Shown piece after piece: positions 1-7,479 of a DNA stretch of 12,642 bases. Every line of letters begins with the position of its first letter. Within the stretch, counting starts at the first letter, position 1. The DNA comes from Alphaproteobacteria bacterium (lineage in GTDB: Bacteria; Pseudomonadota; Alphaproteobacteria; Puniceispirillales; Puniceispirillaceae): positions 1 through 12,642 of the forward strand of contig JAACDT010000120.1 of NCBI GenBank assembly GCA_009936885.1, written 5' to 3'. Position numbers and translations under genes: made by a program. The notes below the pieces were generated by a model. The model saw only the letters and a list, made by a program, of their open reading frames with translations. It was not told the origin of the DNA and did not search any database.

Positions 1-150
1 CATGATGTAATTTGTCCCCCTATAAGTGCGTATAATTTGCATAAGATATGGGGGCGTAAGTCTAAGCTAACATTGGTAGATGACGCAGGCCATTCTGCTT
101 TTGAAAATGGCACATTACGCAATCTAATGCTGTTTTTGCAAGCAATCTAA
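1..150 (+). CDS. pip: Proline iminopeptidase, C-terminal fragment (cut by window start)
   Basis: Reading frame 1 is open from the first base to a TAA at 148-150 and gives 49 residues. They resemble the end of the alpha/beta-hydrolase prolyl aminopeptidases, which release N-terminal proline from peptides. Visible signatures are HDVICPP at residues 1-7, where the Asp is the likely catalytic acid (family form GRYDxVCPP), SAYNLHK at 9-15, and DAGHSAFE at 27-34, where the His is the likely catalytic histidine. The nucleophile-serine part lies outside the window. The next gene starts 160 bp downstream and is probably a separate transcription unit. The family call rests on a short but characteristic stretch; another alpha/beta hydrolase is possible but less likely because of the CPP and LHK positions. 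Confidence 0.8.
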   Translation, partial: HDVICPPISAYNLHKIWGRKSKLTLVDDAGHSAFENGTLRNLMLFLQAI

Positions 151-256
151 CAAACAAATCATCAATTTAGATTAACCATATGCATCAGCATTAACTGAAC
201 TTGTAATCTTGAAGGATACAATTTGAAACTATATCAGCATAACCTTATTGAATGCC

Positions 257-298
257 TTGCAAATTACAAATCACCTCCGCTAAATATAGTAAGATAAT
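257..298 (+). promoter_or_regulatory. Possible sigma70-type promoter for the HTH regulator
   Basis: The A+T-rich 151-310 gap holds no gene. Near its end, TTGCAA (257-262) is followed 18 bp later by TAAATA (281-286), with overlapping alternatives TATAGT (285-290) and GATAAT (293-298). Transcription would start very close to the ATG at 311. Matches are partial and the region is A+T-rich, so this is a weak prediction from inspection only. Confidence 0.25.
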
Positions 299-310
299 TG
301 TGAGAATAAA

Positions 311-766
311 ATGGAAGTAGAAAACGAAGATAAGAATTTCCGAGTTACCAATAATAATGCTATCGATATGCATGTTGGAAAACGCGTGCGTCTAAGGCGA
401 ACATTGCTTGGTATTTCACAAGAACAGCTTGGGGCTGCTCTTAACATAACATTCCAGCAGGTTCAGAAATATGAGCGAGGCGCAAATCGTATTAGCGCAT
501 CTCGATTATGGGACATATCCCAAATTCTTGACGCCTCAATTGGATATTTTTTTGATGATATGTCTTCACAGACAAAACTAGCTTCACCCAGAAAAATAAG
601 TAGGGATACGCAAAAAGCACCTGAAGATGATTTTGAGCGTGACCCGATGGCAAGGCGTGAAACACTTGAATTAGTGCGCTCCTATTATTCAATATCAGAG
701 CCAAATGTAAGAAAACGACTAGCAGAATTAATAAAATCAGTTGCTGGTGCGATTAATGACGAATAA
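311..766 (+). CDS. XRE-family helix-turn-helix regulator (PraR/SinR-like alphaproteobacterial type)
   Basis: This 151-residue cytoplasmic DNA-binding protein has one Cro/C1-type HTH at about residues 21-82, starting with HVGKRVRLRR and containing ISQEQLG, TFQQVQKYERG and NRISASRLWDIS. This is the form seen in a widespread alphaproteobacterial family (for example rhizobial PraR). A charged linker follows, then a conserved tail, ETLELVRSYYSI...VRKRLAELIKSV (about 117-143), also typical of that family, which supports a full-length gene. The start at 311 has only a weak purine-rich upstream sequence (GTGAGA, 300-305); an internal ATG at 368 sits right before the HTH and lacks a better site, so 311 is kept. 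It lies 48 bp upstream of xseB and could be cotranscribed with the isoprenoid genes. The target genes cannot be read from the sequence. Confidence 0.85.
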   Translation: MEVENEDKNFRVTNNNAIDMHVGKRVRLRRTLLGISQEQLGAALNITFQQVQKYERGANRISASRLWDISQILDASIGYFFDDMSSQTKLASPRKISRDTQKAPEDDFERDPMARRETLELVRSYYSISEPNVRKRLAELIKSVAGAINDE

Positions 767-814
767 GATATCTAAAAATCATAACCATTTCTGATATAAA
801 GAGTGAACATTAAA

Positions 815-1054
815 ATGAGCGCAGAGGCCTCCTCACTTACATTCGAACAGGCACTTTCTGAACTTGAGCAAATCGTTCAAAAGTTAGAAGCAGGAGATGC
901 GTCTCTTGATGATGCGATTAAAGCCTATAGCAGGGGTATTGAGTTAAAAAACCAATGCCAGCAGCGCCTTGAGTCAGCACGGTTGCAGGTTGAGAAAATT
1001 CAATTCCCGACAGACGGTTCAAACGCTGTTACTGAGCCCTTCGATAACGAATAA
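815..1054 (+). CDS. xseB: Exodeoxyribonuclease VII small subunit
   Basis: This is a 79-residue protein of the XseB family, the small helical subunit that binds XseA to form exonuclease VII, a single-strand DNA exonuclease used in repair. The body LTFEQALSELEQIVQKLEAG, then SLDDAIKAYSRGIELKNQCQ, matches the canonical helical-hairpin pattern, and the length is normal for the family. An in-frame GTG at 803 would add four residues (MNIK), but the only purine-rich ribosome-binding candidate, AAAGAG at 798-803, is placed for the ATG at 815, so I chose 815. The acidic tail ending EPFDNE is poorly conserved in the family. ispA begins 3 bp after the stop, which indicates cotranscription and probably coupled translation. 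XseA is not in the window. Confidence 0.92.
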   Translation: MSAEASSLTFEQALSELEQIVQKLEAGDASLDDAIKAYSRGIELKNQCQQRLESARLQVEKIQFPTDGSNAVTEPFDNE

Positions 1055-1057
1055 TCA

Positions 1058-1969
1058 ATGGCTGAATCAATGGAATGGCTGTTATCTGATGCAAAAGCTG
1101 TAGATGGCTGGATAAAAAATTGGCTCTATCAAAAATCAGATGAGGCGATTTTGGCGCCCAGACTGCTTGCAGCTATGGAATATGCAAGTCTGAATGGCGG
1201 CAAAAGAATTAGATCTGGCCTTGTATGCGCCTCTGCTAGAATGGCACATAAATATTCACACAAAAACACAGCAGGCGCCGCAATTGGCGTTGCTGTCGCA
1301 GTTGAATTCTTGCATGCCTATTCACTCGTTCATGACGATCTTCCCACAATGGATGATGCAGACTTAAGGCGCGGGATCGCATCTACTCATAAAAAATTTG
1401 ACGAGGCGACAGCCATATTAGCAGGAGATGCATTGCAAACAGCTTCATTTGAAGTTCTGTGTCAGCCTCAATTAGAATTATTGGCTGAACAAAAAATAGA
1501 GCTTATTGGGTGTTTATCGATGGCAGCAGGCGTTTCTGGCATGGCAGGAGGTCAAATGCTTGACCTTGAGGCAGAAACCAAATCATATGATATAAATGAA
1601 GTTACCCAAATGCAGGCTCTCAAAACAGGCGCATTAATAACAGCTTCAGCTGTCATGGGTGGCATCGTCGGTGGCGGCGATAAATCACTCATCAGGGCTT
1701 TGTCCAACTATGCAAAAAATCTAGGAATTGCGTTTCAAATAACAGATGATTTACTTGATTATCAGGGAAGTGAAACCCAGCTTGGAAAGCCAGTTGGGCA
1801 GGATAACATTCGAGGTAAGGCGAGCTATGGGGGGCATTATGGTTTGGATGGCGCTGCTAAGAAAGCACAAGAATTTGCTGAAAAAGCATGTGATTCTTTG
1901 CAAGACTATCAAGAGCATGCTATTGAATTACATTCATTAGCAAAGTTTACGACAAACAGGACACATTAA
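1058..1969 (+). CDS. ispA: Farnesyl diphosphate synthase (short-chain polyprenyl synthase)
   Basis: This 303-residue trans-prenyltransferase probably condenses dimethylallyl diphosphate with two isopentenyl diphosphates to make farnesyl diphosphate for ubiquinone, undecaprenol and related lipids. Substrate-binding GGKRIR is at about 47-52, the first Asp-rich motif DDLPTMDD at 93-100, the KTGAL segment at 189-193, and the second Asp-rich motif DDLLD at 230-234 after FQIT. Two residues between DD and the next Asp-containing block and the bulk before the first motif fit a bacterial short-chain (C15/C20) enzyme; geranylgeranyl diphosphate as product cannot be excluded. It starts 3 bp after xseB; an in-frame ATG at 1070 is an alternative start. 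dxs, which feeds the same pathway, follows after 34 bp. Length is typical. Confidence 0.95.
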   Translation: MAESMEWLLSDAKAVDGWIKNWLYQKSDEAILAPRLLAAMEYASLNGGKRIRSGLVCASARMAHKYSHKNTAGAAIGVAVAVEFLHAYSLVHDDLPTMDDADLRRGIASTHKKFDEATAILAGDALQTASFEVLCQPQLELLAEQKIELIGCLSMAAGVSGMAGGQMLDLEAETKSYDINEVTQMQALKTGALITASAVMGGIVGGGDKSLIRALSNYAKNLGIAFQITDDLLDYQGSETQLGKPVGQDNIRGKASYGGHYGLDGAAKKAQEFAEKACDSLQDYQEHAIELHSLAKFTTNRTH

Positions 1970-1988
1970 ACAAAAATTTACGTTAATC

Positions 1989-1994
1989 AGGAGA
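1989..1994 (+). promoter_or_regulatory. Ribosome-binding site supporting the dxs TTG start
   Basis: AGGAGA sits 9 bp before the TTG at 2004. No ATG or GTG lies at a better distance in that frame, so this Shine-Dalgarno sequence decides the unusual dxs start. Confidence 0.75.
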
Positions 1995-2003
1995 CTGTAC
2001 CTT

Positions 2004-3926
2004 TTGTCTGATTTACAAACACCTTTATTAGATAAAATAAAAACGGTAGATGATTTACGTCAATTGCCTGAAACAATGTTAAGTCAATTAGTGAGCGAGC
2101 TAAGAGATGACACTATTGCAGCTGTCTCGCAAACAGGGGGGCATCTTGGGGCAGGACTAGGTGTGGTCGAGCTTACGGTAGCGCTGCATTATGTTTTTAA
2201 TACACCGCATGATAGATTAATTTGGGATGTAGGTCATCAGGCTTACCCTCATAAAATTATAACTGGCAGACGTGATAGAATGAAGACCCTGCGCCAACAG
2301 GGTGGATTGTCGGGATTTACAAAAAGAAGCGAGTCTGAATTTGACCCGTTTGGTGCTGGACATAGCTCTACATCAATTTCTGCTGGTTTTGGGATGGCTG
2401 TCGCGCGCGACAGTATGAAGTTGCGCAATCATGTTATCGCTGTTATCGGTGATGGCGCAATGTCTGCTGGAATGGCCTATGAGGCATCGAATAATGCGGG
2501 TGCATCACAATCTGATATGATAGTGATTTTAAATGATAATGATATGAGCATCGCACAACCAGTTGGCGCGCTATCAGCCTACCTTTCTGAGCTTATTACT
2601 TCTCGCCCGTACCATTCTATTCGCGATCTTGTAAAAGAAGTCGCAAACAGATTTCCCGATGAAATTGGACAAGCCGCCAAAAAAGCTAAAAATCTAGCGC
2701 GCGAGATAACAGGTAACCAATCCTTATTTTCAAAACTTGGTTTTTTTCATATTGGGCCGATTGATGGTCACGATTTAACTCATTTATTGCCTATCCTTAA
2801 AAATTTAAGAGATAGAGATATAACAGGCCCGGTACTGGTACATGTCGTAACTGAAAAAGGTAAGGGTCATCCGTTCTCAGCGTCGAATAGTGAGAAATAT
2901 CACGCAGTACCAAAATTTGACATTATTACAGGTGAGCAGAAGAAACCTGCAGGTAATCTGCCAAGCTATACATCTGTATTTTCAGATACGCTTACCAGCC
3001 TTGCCGAAAAAGATAAAAAAATTGTAGCTATTACCGCTGCGATGCCATCTGGCACGGGGCTTAATAAAATGGCTAATTCCTGCCCAAATCAGGTGTTTGA
3101 TGTAGGGATAGCAGAGCAGCATGCAGTAACCTTTGCAGCTGGCATGTCAACTGAGGGAATGAGGCCATTTTGTGCGATATATTCAACGTTTCTTCAGCGT
3201 GGATATGACCAGCTTATTCATGATGTTTGTCTGCAGAACCTGCCTGTAAGGTTTGCAATTGATAGGGCAGGGCTAGTTGGGGCAGATGGCGCAACACATG
3301 CTGGTATATATGATCTTGTCTATCTTTCGTGCCTTCCGAATATGACTATTATGTGCCCTTCAGATGAAGCCGAACTCGTGCATATGACCTATACGGCTGC
3401 CATTTATGATGATGGGCCTATAGCAGTTAGATACCCGCGCGGCACTGGAACAGGGGTTTTAATTCCAGAAAAACCAGAACCCCTTGCTATTGGCAAAGCG
3501 CGCGTTATCACTGAAGGAGAAACTCTTGCTATTGTTAGTATAGGCACTATGCTAGCAACCTGCGAGGAGGTAATAACACGCCTTTCTAAGAAGGGTGCAA
3601 ATTGCACGCTTGTTGATGCCCGATTTGCAAAACCAATAGATAAAGATCTATTAGATAGGTTATGCAAAACGCATTCAGCATTGCTTATCGTTGAAGAAGG
3701 TGCATCAGGCGGGTTCGCAGCTCAGGCAATGCAGTATCTTGTAAATGCAGGTCATATGGATTCGAATTTTAAGGTGCGTGCGGCTACCCTGCCAGACAGC
3801 GTAATAGATCATGCAGAACGTGATTTTCAGCTTGAAACTGTTGGCCTAGACGCCACCAGCTTGTTACAGCAGGCAGAGAGTCTGATTTCTGATAATATTA
3901 ATATGGCAAATAGTGCACATTCGTGA
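2004..3926 (+). CDS. dxs: 1-deoxy-D-xylulose-5-phosphate synthase
   Basis: This 640-residue thiamine-diphosphate enzyme condenses pyruvate and glyceraldehyde 3-phosphate to 1-deoxyxylulose 5-phosphate, the entry step of the MEP isoprenoid pathway and a precursor of thiamine and pyridoxal phosphate. Visible elements are [10 protein letters not shown] (44-53, His47), [10 protein letters not shown] (75-84), [10 protein letters not shown] (117-126), the thiamine-binding motif from GDGAMSAG (149-156) to NDNDMSI (177-183), and [10 protein letters not shown] (366-375), whose Glu371 is the likely proton-relay acid. A C-terminal transketolase domain follows. Length is normal. Translation appears to start at TTG 2004 with a good ribosome-binding site, possibly limiting expression. 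Its end overlaps tlyA by 14 bp. In this run of genes it supplies precursors to the pathway that ispA extends. Confidence 0.97.
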   Translation: MSDLQTPLLDKIKTVDDLRQLPETMLSQLVSELRDDTIAAVSQTGGHLGAGLGVVELTVALHYVFNTPHDRLIWDVGHQAYPHKIITGRRDRMKTLRQQGGLSGFTKRSESEFDPFGAGHSSTSISAGFGMAVARDSMKLRNHVIAVIGDGAMSAGMAYEASNNAGASQSDMIVILNDNDMSIAQPVGALSAYLSELITSRPYHSIRDLVKEVANRFPDEIGQAAKKAKNLAREITGNQSLFSKLGFFHIGPIDGHDLTHLLPILKNLRDRDITGPVLVHVVTEKGKGHPFSASNSEKYHAVPKFDIITGEQKKPAGNLPSYTSVFSDTLTSLAEKDKKIVAITAAMPSGTGLNKMANSCPNQVFDVGIAEQHAVTFAAGMSTEGMRPFCAIYSTFLQRGYDQLIHDVCLQNLPVRFAIDRAGLVGADGATHAGIYDLVYLSCLPNMTIMCPSDEAELVHMTYTAAIYDDGPIAVRYPRGTGTGVLIPEKPEPLAIGKARVITEGETLAIVSIGTMLATCEEVITRLSKKGANCTLVDARFAKPIDKDLLDRLCKTHSALLIVEEGASGGFAAQAMQYLVNAGHMDSNFKVRAATLPDSVIDHAERDFQLETVGLDATSLLQQAESLISDNINMANSAHS

Positions 3927-4656
3927 AAGACAACGTGTTGATATTGTAATGGTTGCTCGCGGTTTAGCACCTAGCAGGCAAAAAGCGCGTGATATTATTT
4001 CAAATTCGTCTGTCATGGTAGATGGAAAACCAGTTAAGAAGGCAGGCCAGCTCATTAGAGCTGATGCGCTTATATCAATAGATACAGATATTCTGGATTA
4101 TGTAAGCAGAGGCGGGCTTAAATTAGCAGCCGCACTAGTTCACTTCAAGGAAGTCGAGATAGCAGAAAAAATTTGCCTTGATCTTGGAGCAAGTACAGGA
4201 GGCTTTACAGATGTGTTGCTTCAACGCGGGGCCGACATTATTTATGCAGTAGATGTAGGGCATAGCCAGCTAGCCGAAACCATCAGAAAAAACCCAAAAG
4301 TGCGTAATCTTGAAAAGACAAATGCAAGACAGCTTAACGAAAATATAATCGATAAACCGCCTTCCATAATCGTATGTGATGTCTCTTTTATCTCTTTGCA
4401 ACTAGCGCTTCCTGCTGCATTAGCACTCGCATCACCAAAGGCGGATTTACTAGCGCTTATTAAACCACAATTTGAGGTTGGAAAAGCCTTTATTGGTAAA
4501 GGCGGTATTGTACGTGATGAACATGCCAGAAATCTAGCAGAAAATTCTATATGTAGCTTTTTACAAGAGCAAGGGTGGCATATTAGAGGCACTTGTCCAT
4601 CCCCTATTGAGGGTCCGGATGGAAACCGCGAAACTGTGGTGGCTGCATTTCGGTAA
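3913..4656 (+). CDS. tlyA: TlyA-type 2'-O-ribose rRNA methyltransferase (hemolysin A family)
   Basis: This 247-residue protein has an N-terminal S4 RNA-binding domain (about 7-60, with [16 protein letters not shown] and [10 protein letters not shown]), a linker with SRGGLKL (65-71), and an FtsJ-like SAM-dependent methyltransferase domain. The SAM loop [12 protein letters not shown] is at 89-100. A K-D-K-E catalytic tetrad is readable as Lys70, Asp156 (CDVSF), Lys184 (IKPQFE) and Glu240 (GNRETV). Known family members methylate cytidines in 23S, and in some cases also 16S, rRNA; the hemolysin name is historical. The GTG start at 3913 overlaps the dxs end by 14 bp, implying translational coupling; an internal ATG at 3949 would cut into the S4 domain. 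It is the last gene of the + strand run and converges on aroC. Confidence 0.93.
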   Translation: MHIRERQRVDIVMVARGLAPSRQKARDIISNSSVMVDGKPVKKAGQLIRADALISIDTDILDYVSRGGLKLAAALVHFKEVEIAEKICLDLGASTGGFTDVLLQRGADIIYAVDVGHSQLAETIRKNPKVRNLEKTNARQLNENIIDKPPSIIVCDVSFISLQLALPAALALASPKADLLALIKPQFEVGKAFIGKGGIVRDEHARNLAENSICSFLQEQGWHIRGTCPSPIEGPDGNRETVVAAFR

Positions 4657-4663
4657 CTATTTT

Positions 4664-5761
4664 TTATGCATCAGGTAAAATAGTAGTCTGAGCATGATGA
4701 CGCATTAGAAGATCGAGCAGAACACAGGCCAACATAGCCTCAACTACGGGAACTCCCCTAATACCAACACACGGGTCATGCCGCCCTTTTGTAATTAATT
4801 CAACATTATTTTTATCTGTATCTATAGATTTGCGTATCGTTAAAATAGATGATGTCGGCTTGATAGCAATACGAGCTTTTATGGGCGCTCCAGACGATAT
4901 TCCCCCTAAAATTCCACCCGCATTATTAGATAAGAATTCAGCTCTGCCATCTGACATTTGCATCTCGTCACCGGCAACCTCGCCTGGCAACTCAGACAAT
5001 GAAAATCCAGCGCCTATTTCAACCGCCTTAACCGCATTTATAGACATCATTGCAGATGCGATTTCTGAATCAAGCTTGCCATAGAGAGGTTGTCCAATAC
5101 CGGTTGGAATGCCTGTCGCTATTACTTCCAGAATAGCACCTGCTGAAGATCCACTCTTGCGAATATCATCAAGATAATCTGCCCATTCAATTGCTGCTTT
5201 TGCATCGCCGCAGAAAAACGGATTATTATTAATCTCATTCTCATCAAACCTGTCAGTATTGATTTTATGAGGCCCAATTTGGACAACGCTGGCTTTTATT
5301 TTATAAGAATCCCCTAATATTCTAGATAACGCAATATCTGCAATTGCCCCTGCTGCAACTCTTACAGCTGTTTCGCGTGCAGATGAGCGACCGCCACCGC
5401 GATAATCCCTAATGCCATATTTTTCAAAATAGGTATAATCAGCGTGGCCTGGCCTGAATTGTTTTGCAATATCACCATAATCTTTTGAGCGCTGATCTGT
5501 ATTTTTGATTAACAGACAGATAGGAGTTCCGGTTGTCATACCCTCAAAAACACCAGATAATATCTCTACCTCATCTGCTTCTTTGCGCTGCGTTACAAAA
5601 CGATTTTGTCCAGGCTTTCTGCGGTCCAGATAAGGTTGAATGTCGTTTGGTGCAAGGCTAAGCCTAGGTGGAACCCCATCAACAACGCACCCAATTGCAG
5701 GGCCATGGCTTTCACCAAAACTGGTAAAGGAAAATAGTTTTCCGAATCTGTTATCAGTCAT
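4664..5761 (-). CDS. aroC: Chorismate synthase
   Basis: This 365-residue cytoplasmic enzyme converts 5-enolpyruvylshikimate 3-phosphate to chorismate using reduced FMN, the last common step to aromatic amino acids, folate and quinones. Family signatures are present in order: [11 protein letters not shown] (14-24, with the conserved His19), [10 protein letters not shown] (46-55), [10 protein letters not shown] (103-112, with His106), the flavin/phosphate-binding [12 protein letters not shown] (121-132), EIGAGF near the middle, and [18 protein letters not shown] near the end. Length and N-terminus fit the family. Its ATG lies inside the end of fabI (8 bp overlap), so it is most likely cotranscribed with and translationally coupled to fabI. 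Its stop is 7 bp from the tlyA stop on the opposite strand, with no room for a separate terminator. Confidence 0.97.
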   Translation of the reverse strand: MTDNRFGKLFSFTSFGESHGPAIGCVVDGVPPRLSLAPNDIQPYLDRRKPGQNRFVTQRKEADEVEILSGVFEGMTTGTPICLLIKNTDQRSKDYGDIAKQFRPGHADYTYFEKYGIRDYRGGGRSSARETAVRVAAGAIADIALSRILGDSYKIKASVVQIGPHKINTDRFDENEINNNPFFCGDAKAAIEWADYLDDIRKSGSSAGAILEVIATGIPTGIGQPLYGKLDSEIASAMMSINAVKAVEIGAGFSLSELPGEVAGDEMQMSDGRAEFLSNNAGGILGGISSGAPIKARIAIKPTSSILTIRKSIDTDKNNVELITKGRHDPCVGIRGVPVVEAMLACVLLDLLMRHHAQTTILPDA

Positions 5762-6578
5762 CTGATTTCACAACAGATATGTCAGGTGCATCCACCGCTT
5801 TCATGCCAACAACGTGATATCCACAATCCACATGGTGAGTTTCACCAGACACTCCAGAGGAGAGAGGCGATAGCAAATATAATCCGGCACCCCCAACATC
5901 ATCTAAAGTCACATTGCGTTTTAAGGGGGAATTATACTCATTCCATTTTAAAATATATCGAAAATCGCCAATACCTGAAGCTGCTAATGTTTTCATTGGA
6001 CCAGCTGATAAACCATTTACCCGAATATTGCGCCCGCCAAGGTCAACAGCTAAATATCGAACAGAGGCTTCAAGTGCTGCCTTTGCAACGCCCATTACGT
6101 TATAGTGAGGCATCACACGCTCAGAGCCATAATAGGTCAAAGTCAACATTGCGCCACCATCATTCATCATTTCAGCAGCGCGTCTGGCAAGTGCTGTAAA
6201 AGAATATACTGAAATATCCATTGTACGATTAAAGTTATCTCGGCTTGTATCAACATATAATCCGGTTAATTCCTCTTTGTCAGAATAGGCAATCGCATGA
6301 ACAAAAAAATCAAGGCCGCCCCATTCAGATTTTAATTTTGAGAATAACGAGTCCATCGATTCTTCGCTAGTCACATCGCATTCTAGCGCAAGGTTACTGC
6401 CAACAGACTGGGCAAGTGGCTCCACCCTTTTTTTAAGGGCATCACCTTGGTAGCTAAATGCCAGCTCTGCACCTTGGGCGGCTACTGCGGACGCAATGCC
6501 CCATGCAATAGAACGATTATTGGCTACGCCCATTATCAGGCCTTTTTTACCTGCTAATATTCCCTGTGAGATGTCCAT
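5754..6578 (-). CDS. fabI: Enoyl-[acyl-carrier-protein] reductase (NADH-type, FabI)
   Basis: This 274-residue short-chain dehydrogenase reduces trans-2-enoyl-ACP in the last step of each fatty acid elongation cycle. The FabI-type nucleotide-binding start [18 protein letters not shown] (12-29) has the long glycine-loop spacing that separates FabI from ordinary short-chain dehydrogenases. CDVT (67-70), VHAIAYSDK (93-101) and the Tyr-x6-Lys pair Tyr159/Lys166 in [14 protein letters not shown] follow, with an upstream Tyr149/Tyr150, as in E. coli FabI. Length is typical of alphaproteobacterial FabI. A weak ribosome-binding AGG lies 8 bp before the ATG. It is the first gene of a two-gene unit with aroC. 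A possible promoter overlapped by an inverted repeat lies in the 143 bp upstream. FabI is the usual target of triclosan-type inhibitors. Confidence 0.96.
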   Translation of the reverse strand: MDISQGILAGKKGLIMGVANNRSIAWGIASAVAAQGAELAFSYQGDALKKRVEPLAQSVGSNLALECDVTSEESMDSLFSKLKSEWGGLDFFVHAIAYSDKEELTGLYVDTSRDNFNRTMDISVYSFTALARRAAEMMNDGGAMLTLTYYGSERVMPHYNVMGVAKAALEASVRYLAVDLGGRNIRVNGLSAGPMKTLAASGIGDFRYILKWNEYNSPLKRNVTLDDVGGAGLYLLSPLSSGVSGETHHVDCGYHVVGMKAVDAPDISVVKSDD

Positions 6579-6613
6579 TATATTTGCCTAAGCCTCACTT
6601 TAGTTTTGAATTT

Positions 6614-6642
6614 TATATCTATAATCATCAGATAGTAACCAA
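6614..6642 (-). promoter_or_regulatory. Possible promoter for fabI-aroC
   Basis: On the - strand TTGGTT (6642-6637) is followed 17 bp later by GATATA (6619-6614), partial matches to -35 and -10 boxes. This puts a transcription start about 30 bp before the fabI ATG. An inverted repeat covers the -35 box. The background is A+T-rich, so confidence is low. Confidence 0.3.
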
Positions 6643-6659
6643 TAATAATAGTACTATCT
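6630..6659. repeat. 8-bp inverted repeat upstream of fabI, candidate operator
   Basis: AGATAGTA (6630-6637) and TACTATCT (6652-6659) are perfect inverted arms separated by 14 bp. The near arm overlaps the predicted -35 element of fabI. A dimeric regulator could bind here, but the arms are A+T-rich and no known consensus was recognised. Confidence 0.35.
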
Positions 6660-6721
6660 ATTTACAGTAAAACTAAATAAGGCCGCAAGAACTCATATAT
6701 TTAAAACAATTTTATTAATAC

Positions 6722-7273
6722 CTATTGAACCGAATAATTTACTGTTTTTGTGACCGTAATTTGACTTCCAGGAAGATACTTTGTTTGTGTGTCAATATCA
6801 ATGATTTTGCCGTCTACATTGATTGTAAGCCGATATCCAATAACTTCTTGAATTGTTTGGTGGGTTACTGTTTTAACATTTTCACATGATCGTGTTCTAT
6901 TATATCCTATTATTTCTTGGCTTTTTTTATTTGCCTCATCTGCTGTCGTTTTGCCAATTATAGCGCCAGCAACAGTGCCTGCAGCACCTGCTCCTTCAGA
7001 ATCTGACATTTTATTTCCAATGGCAGAGCCAATAATCCCGCCGATAATCATAGAACCAAGATCGTTTTTCTGTTGTCCATTGCTGCCATAGACAGGCACA
7101 TCTTTATCTTCACATACACGCTCTGTTAATGGGGTTTGTCTAATCACTTCGCGGGTTCTTTCAATCACACTAATTACCTCTCCCAAAACAGTTTCATAAG
7201 AGGTGGTAGCGCTAACCGAACCAGAGCTTATTATCAAAAACACAGCTACCGAAAAATATATCGCTTTGAACAT
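6722..7273 (-). CDS. Secreted glycine-zipper (Rick_17kDa/surface-antigen type) envelope protein
   Basis: This 183-residue protein begins with a likely Sec signal peptide: MFK, then a hydrophobic stretch (about 4-20) and a signal peptidase I-like SVSA-TT site (19-24). No lipobox cysteine is present, so it is probably not a lipoprotein. Residues 72-108 form a glycine-zipper two-helix segment rich in GxxxG spacing (GSMIIGGIIGSAIGNK, then GAGAAGTVAGAIIG), as in the 17-kDa surface antigen family of alphaproteobacteria. A C-terminal region with IGYRLTINVDGK and a YLPGSQITV tail matches the usual family ending. Cys54 and Cys130 could form a disulfide. GGAG (7282-7285) lies 8 bp before the start. A role in the outer membrane or periplasm is inferred; the molecular function is unknown. 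It is on the same strand as fabI but 143 bp apart, probably a separate unit. Confidence 0.8.
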   Translation of the reverse strand: MFKAIYFSVAVFLIISSGSVSATTSYETVLGEVISVIERTREVIRQTPLTERVCEDKDVPVYGSNGQQKNDLGSMIIGGIIGSAIGNKMSDSEGAGAAGTVAGAIIGKTTADEANKKSQEIIGYNRTRSCENVKTVTHQTIQEVIGYRLTINVDGKIIDIDTQTKYLPGSQITVTKTVNYSVQ

Positions 7274-7338
7274 CCAGATTACTCCATTGAGTTTAAATCT
7301 TAATTGAACTTTTTCTCATATATAATTATGATTCTATT

Positions 7339-7357
7339 TATGGCAATAGTATGGCAA
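7339..7357. repeat. Tandem TATGGCAA direct repeat, 11-bp period
   Basis: TATGGCAA occurs at 7339-7346 and again at 7350-7357, one DNA turn apart, in the divergent region between the glycine-zipper gene and pdxH. Such phasing can mark a binding site for a protein on one DNA face. No known motif was recognised. Confidence 0.4.
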
Positions 7358-7370
7358 CGGGAATTTGCAT

Positions 7371-7428
7371 CGTTGAAAAAGGCAAACATCACTCTAAATA
7401 ATAGTCAGACGTTGAAAAAAGGCGAAAC
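7371..7428. repeat. Imperfect direct repeat CGTTGAAAAA(A)GGC upstream of pdxH
   Basis: CGTTGAAAAAGGCAAAC (7371-7387) is repeated as CGTTGAAAAAAGGCGAAAC (7410-7428), starts 39 bp apart, the second copy with one extra A and one inserted G. The second copy includes the possible pdxH -35 hexamer TTGAAA. It may be a pair of regulator sites or a local duplication that also copied a promoter element. Confidence 0.45.
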
Positions 7429-7438
7429 AGTTTTATCT
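7412..7438 (+). promoter_or_regulatory. Possible promoter for pdxH
   Basis: TTGAAA (7412-7417) and TTATCT (7433-7438) are separated by 15 bp, slightly short of the usual 16-18 bp. This would place transcription start near 7445 and give a leader of about 35 bases. The A+T-rich surroundings make this tentative. Confidence 0.3.
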
Positions 7439-7467
7439 GTGCTATTCTGTGATTACACTTAATGAGT

Positions 7468-7473
7468 GGAGAG
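7468..7473 (+). promoter_or_regulatory. Ribosome-binding site that sets the pdxH start at 7480
   Basis: GGAGAG lies 6 bp before the ATG at 7480. The earlier in-frame ATG at 7462 has no purine-rich sequence before it, and translation from there would run through this site. Confidence 0.75.
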
Positions 7474-7479
7474 CTAATT

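Noticed and set aside
803..814. Four-codon N-terminal extension of xseB from a GTG at 803.
   Set aside because: No ribosome-binding sequence precedes the GTG, while AAAGAG is well placed for the ATG at 815, and the family similarity begins after it.
4242..4592. A 116-codon - strand open frame within tlyA.
   Set aside because: It is antisense to the conserved methyltransferase domain, with cysteine- and serine-rich composition typical of a shadow frame.
7462..7479. Earlier ATG for pdxH at 7462.
   Set aside because: The GGAGAG ribosome-binding site lies downstream of this ATG and fits the ATG at 7480.
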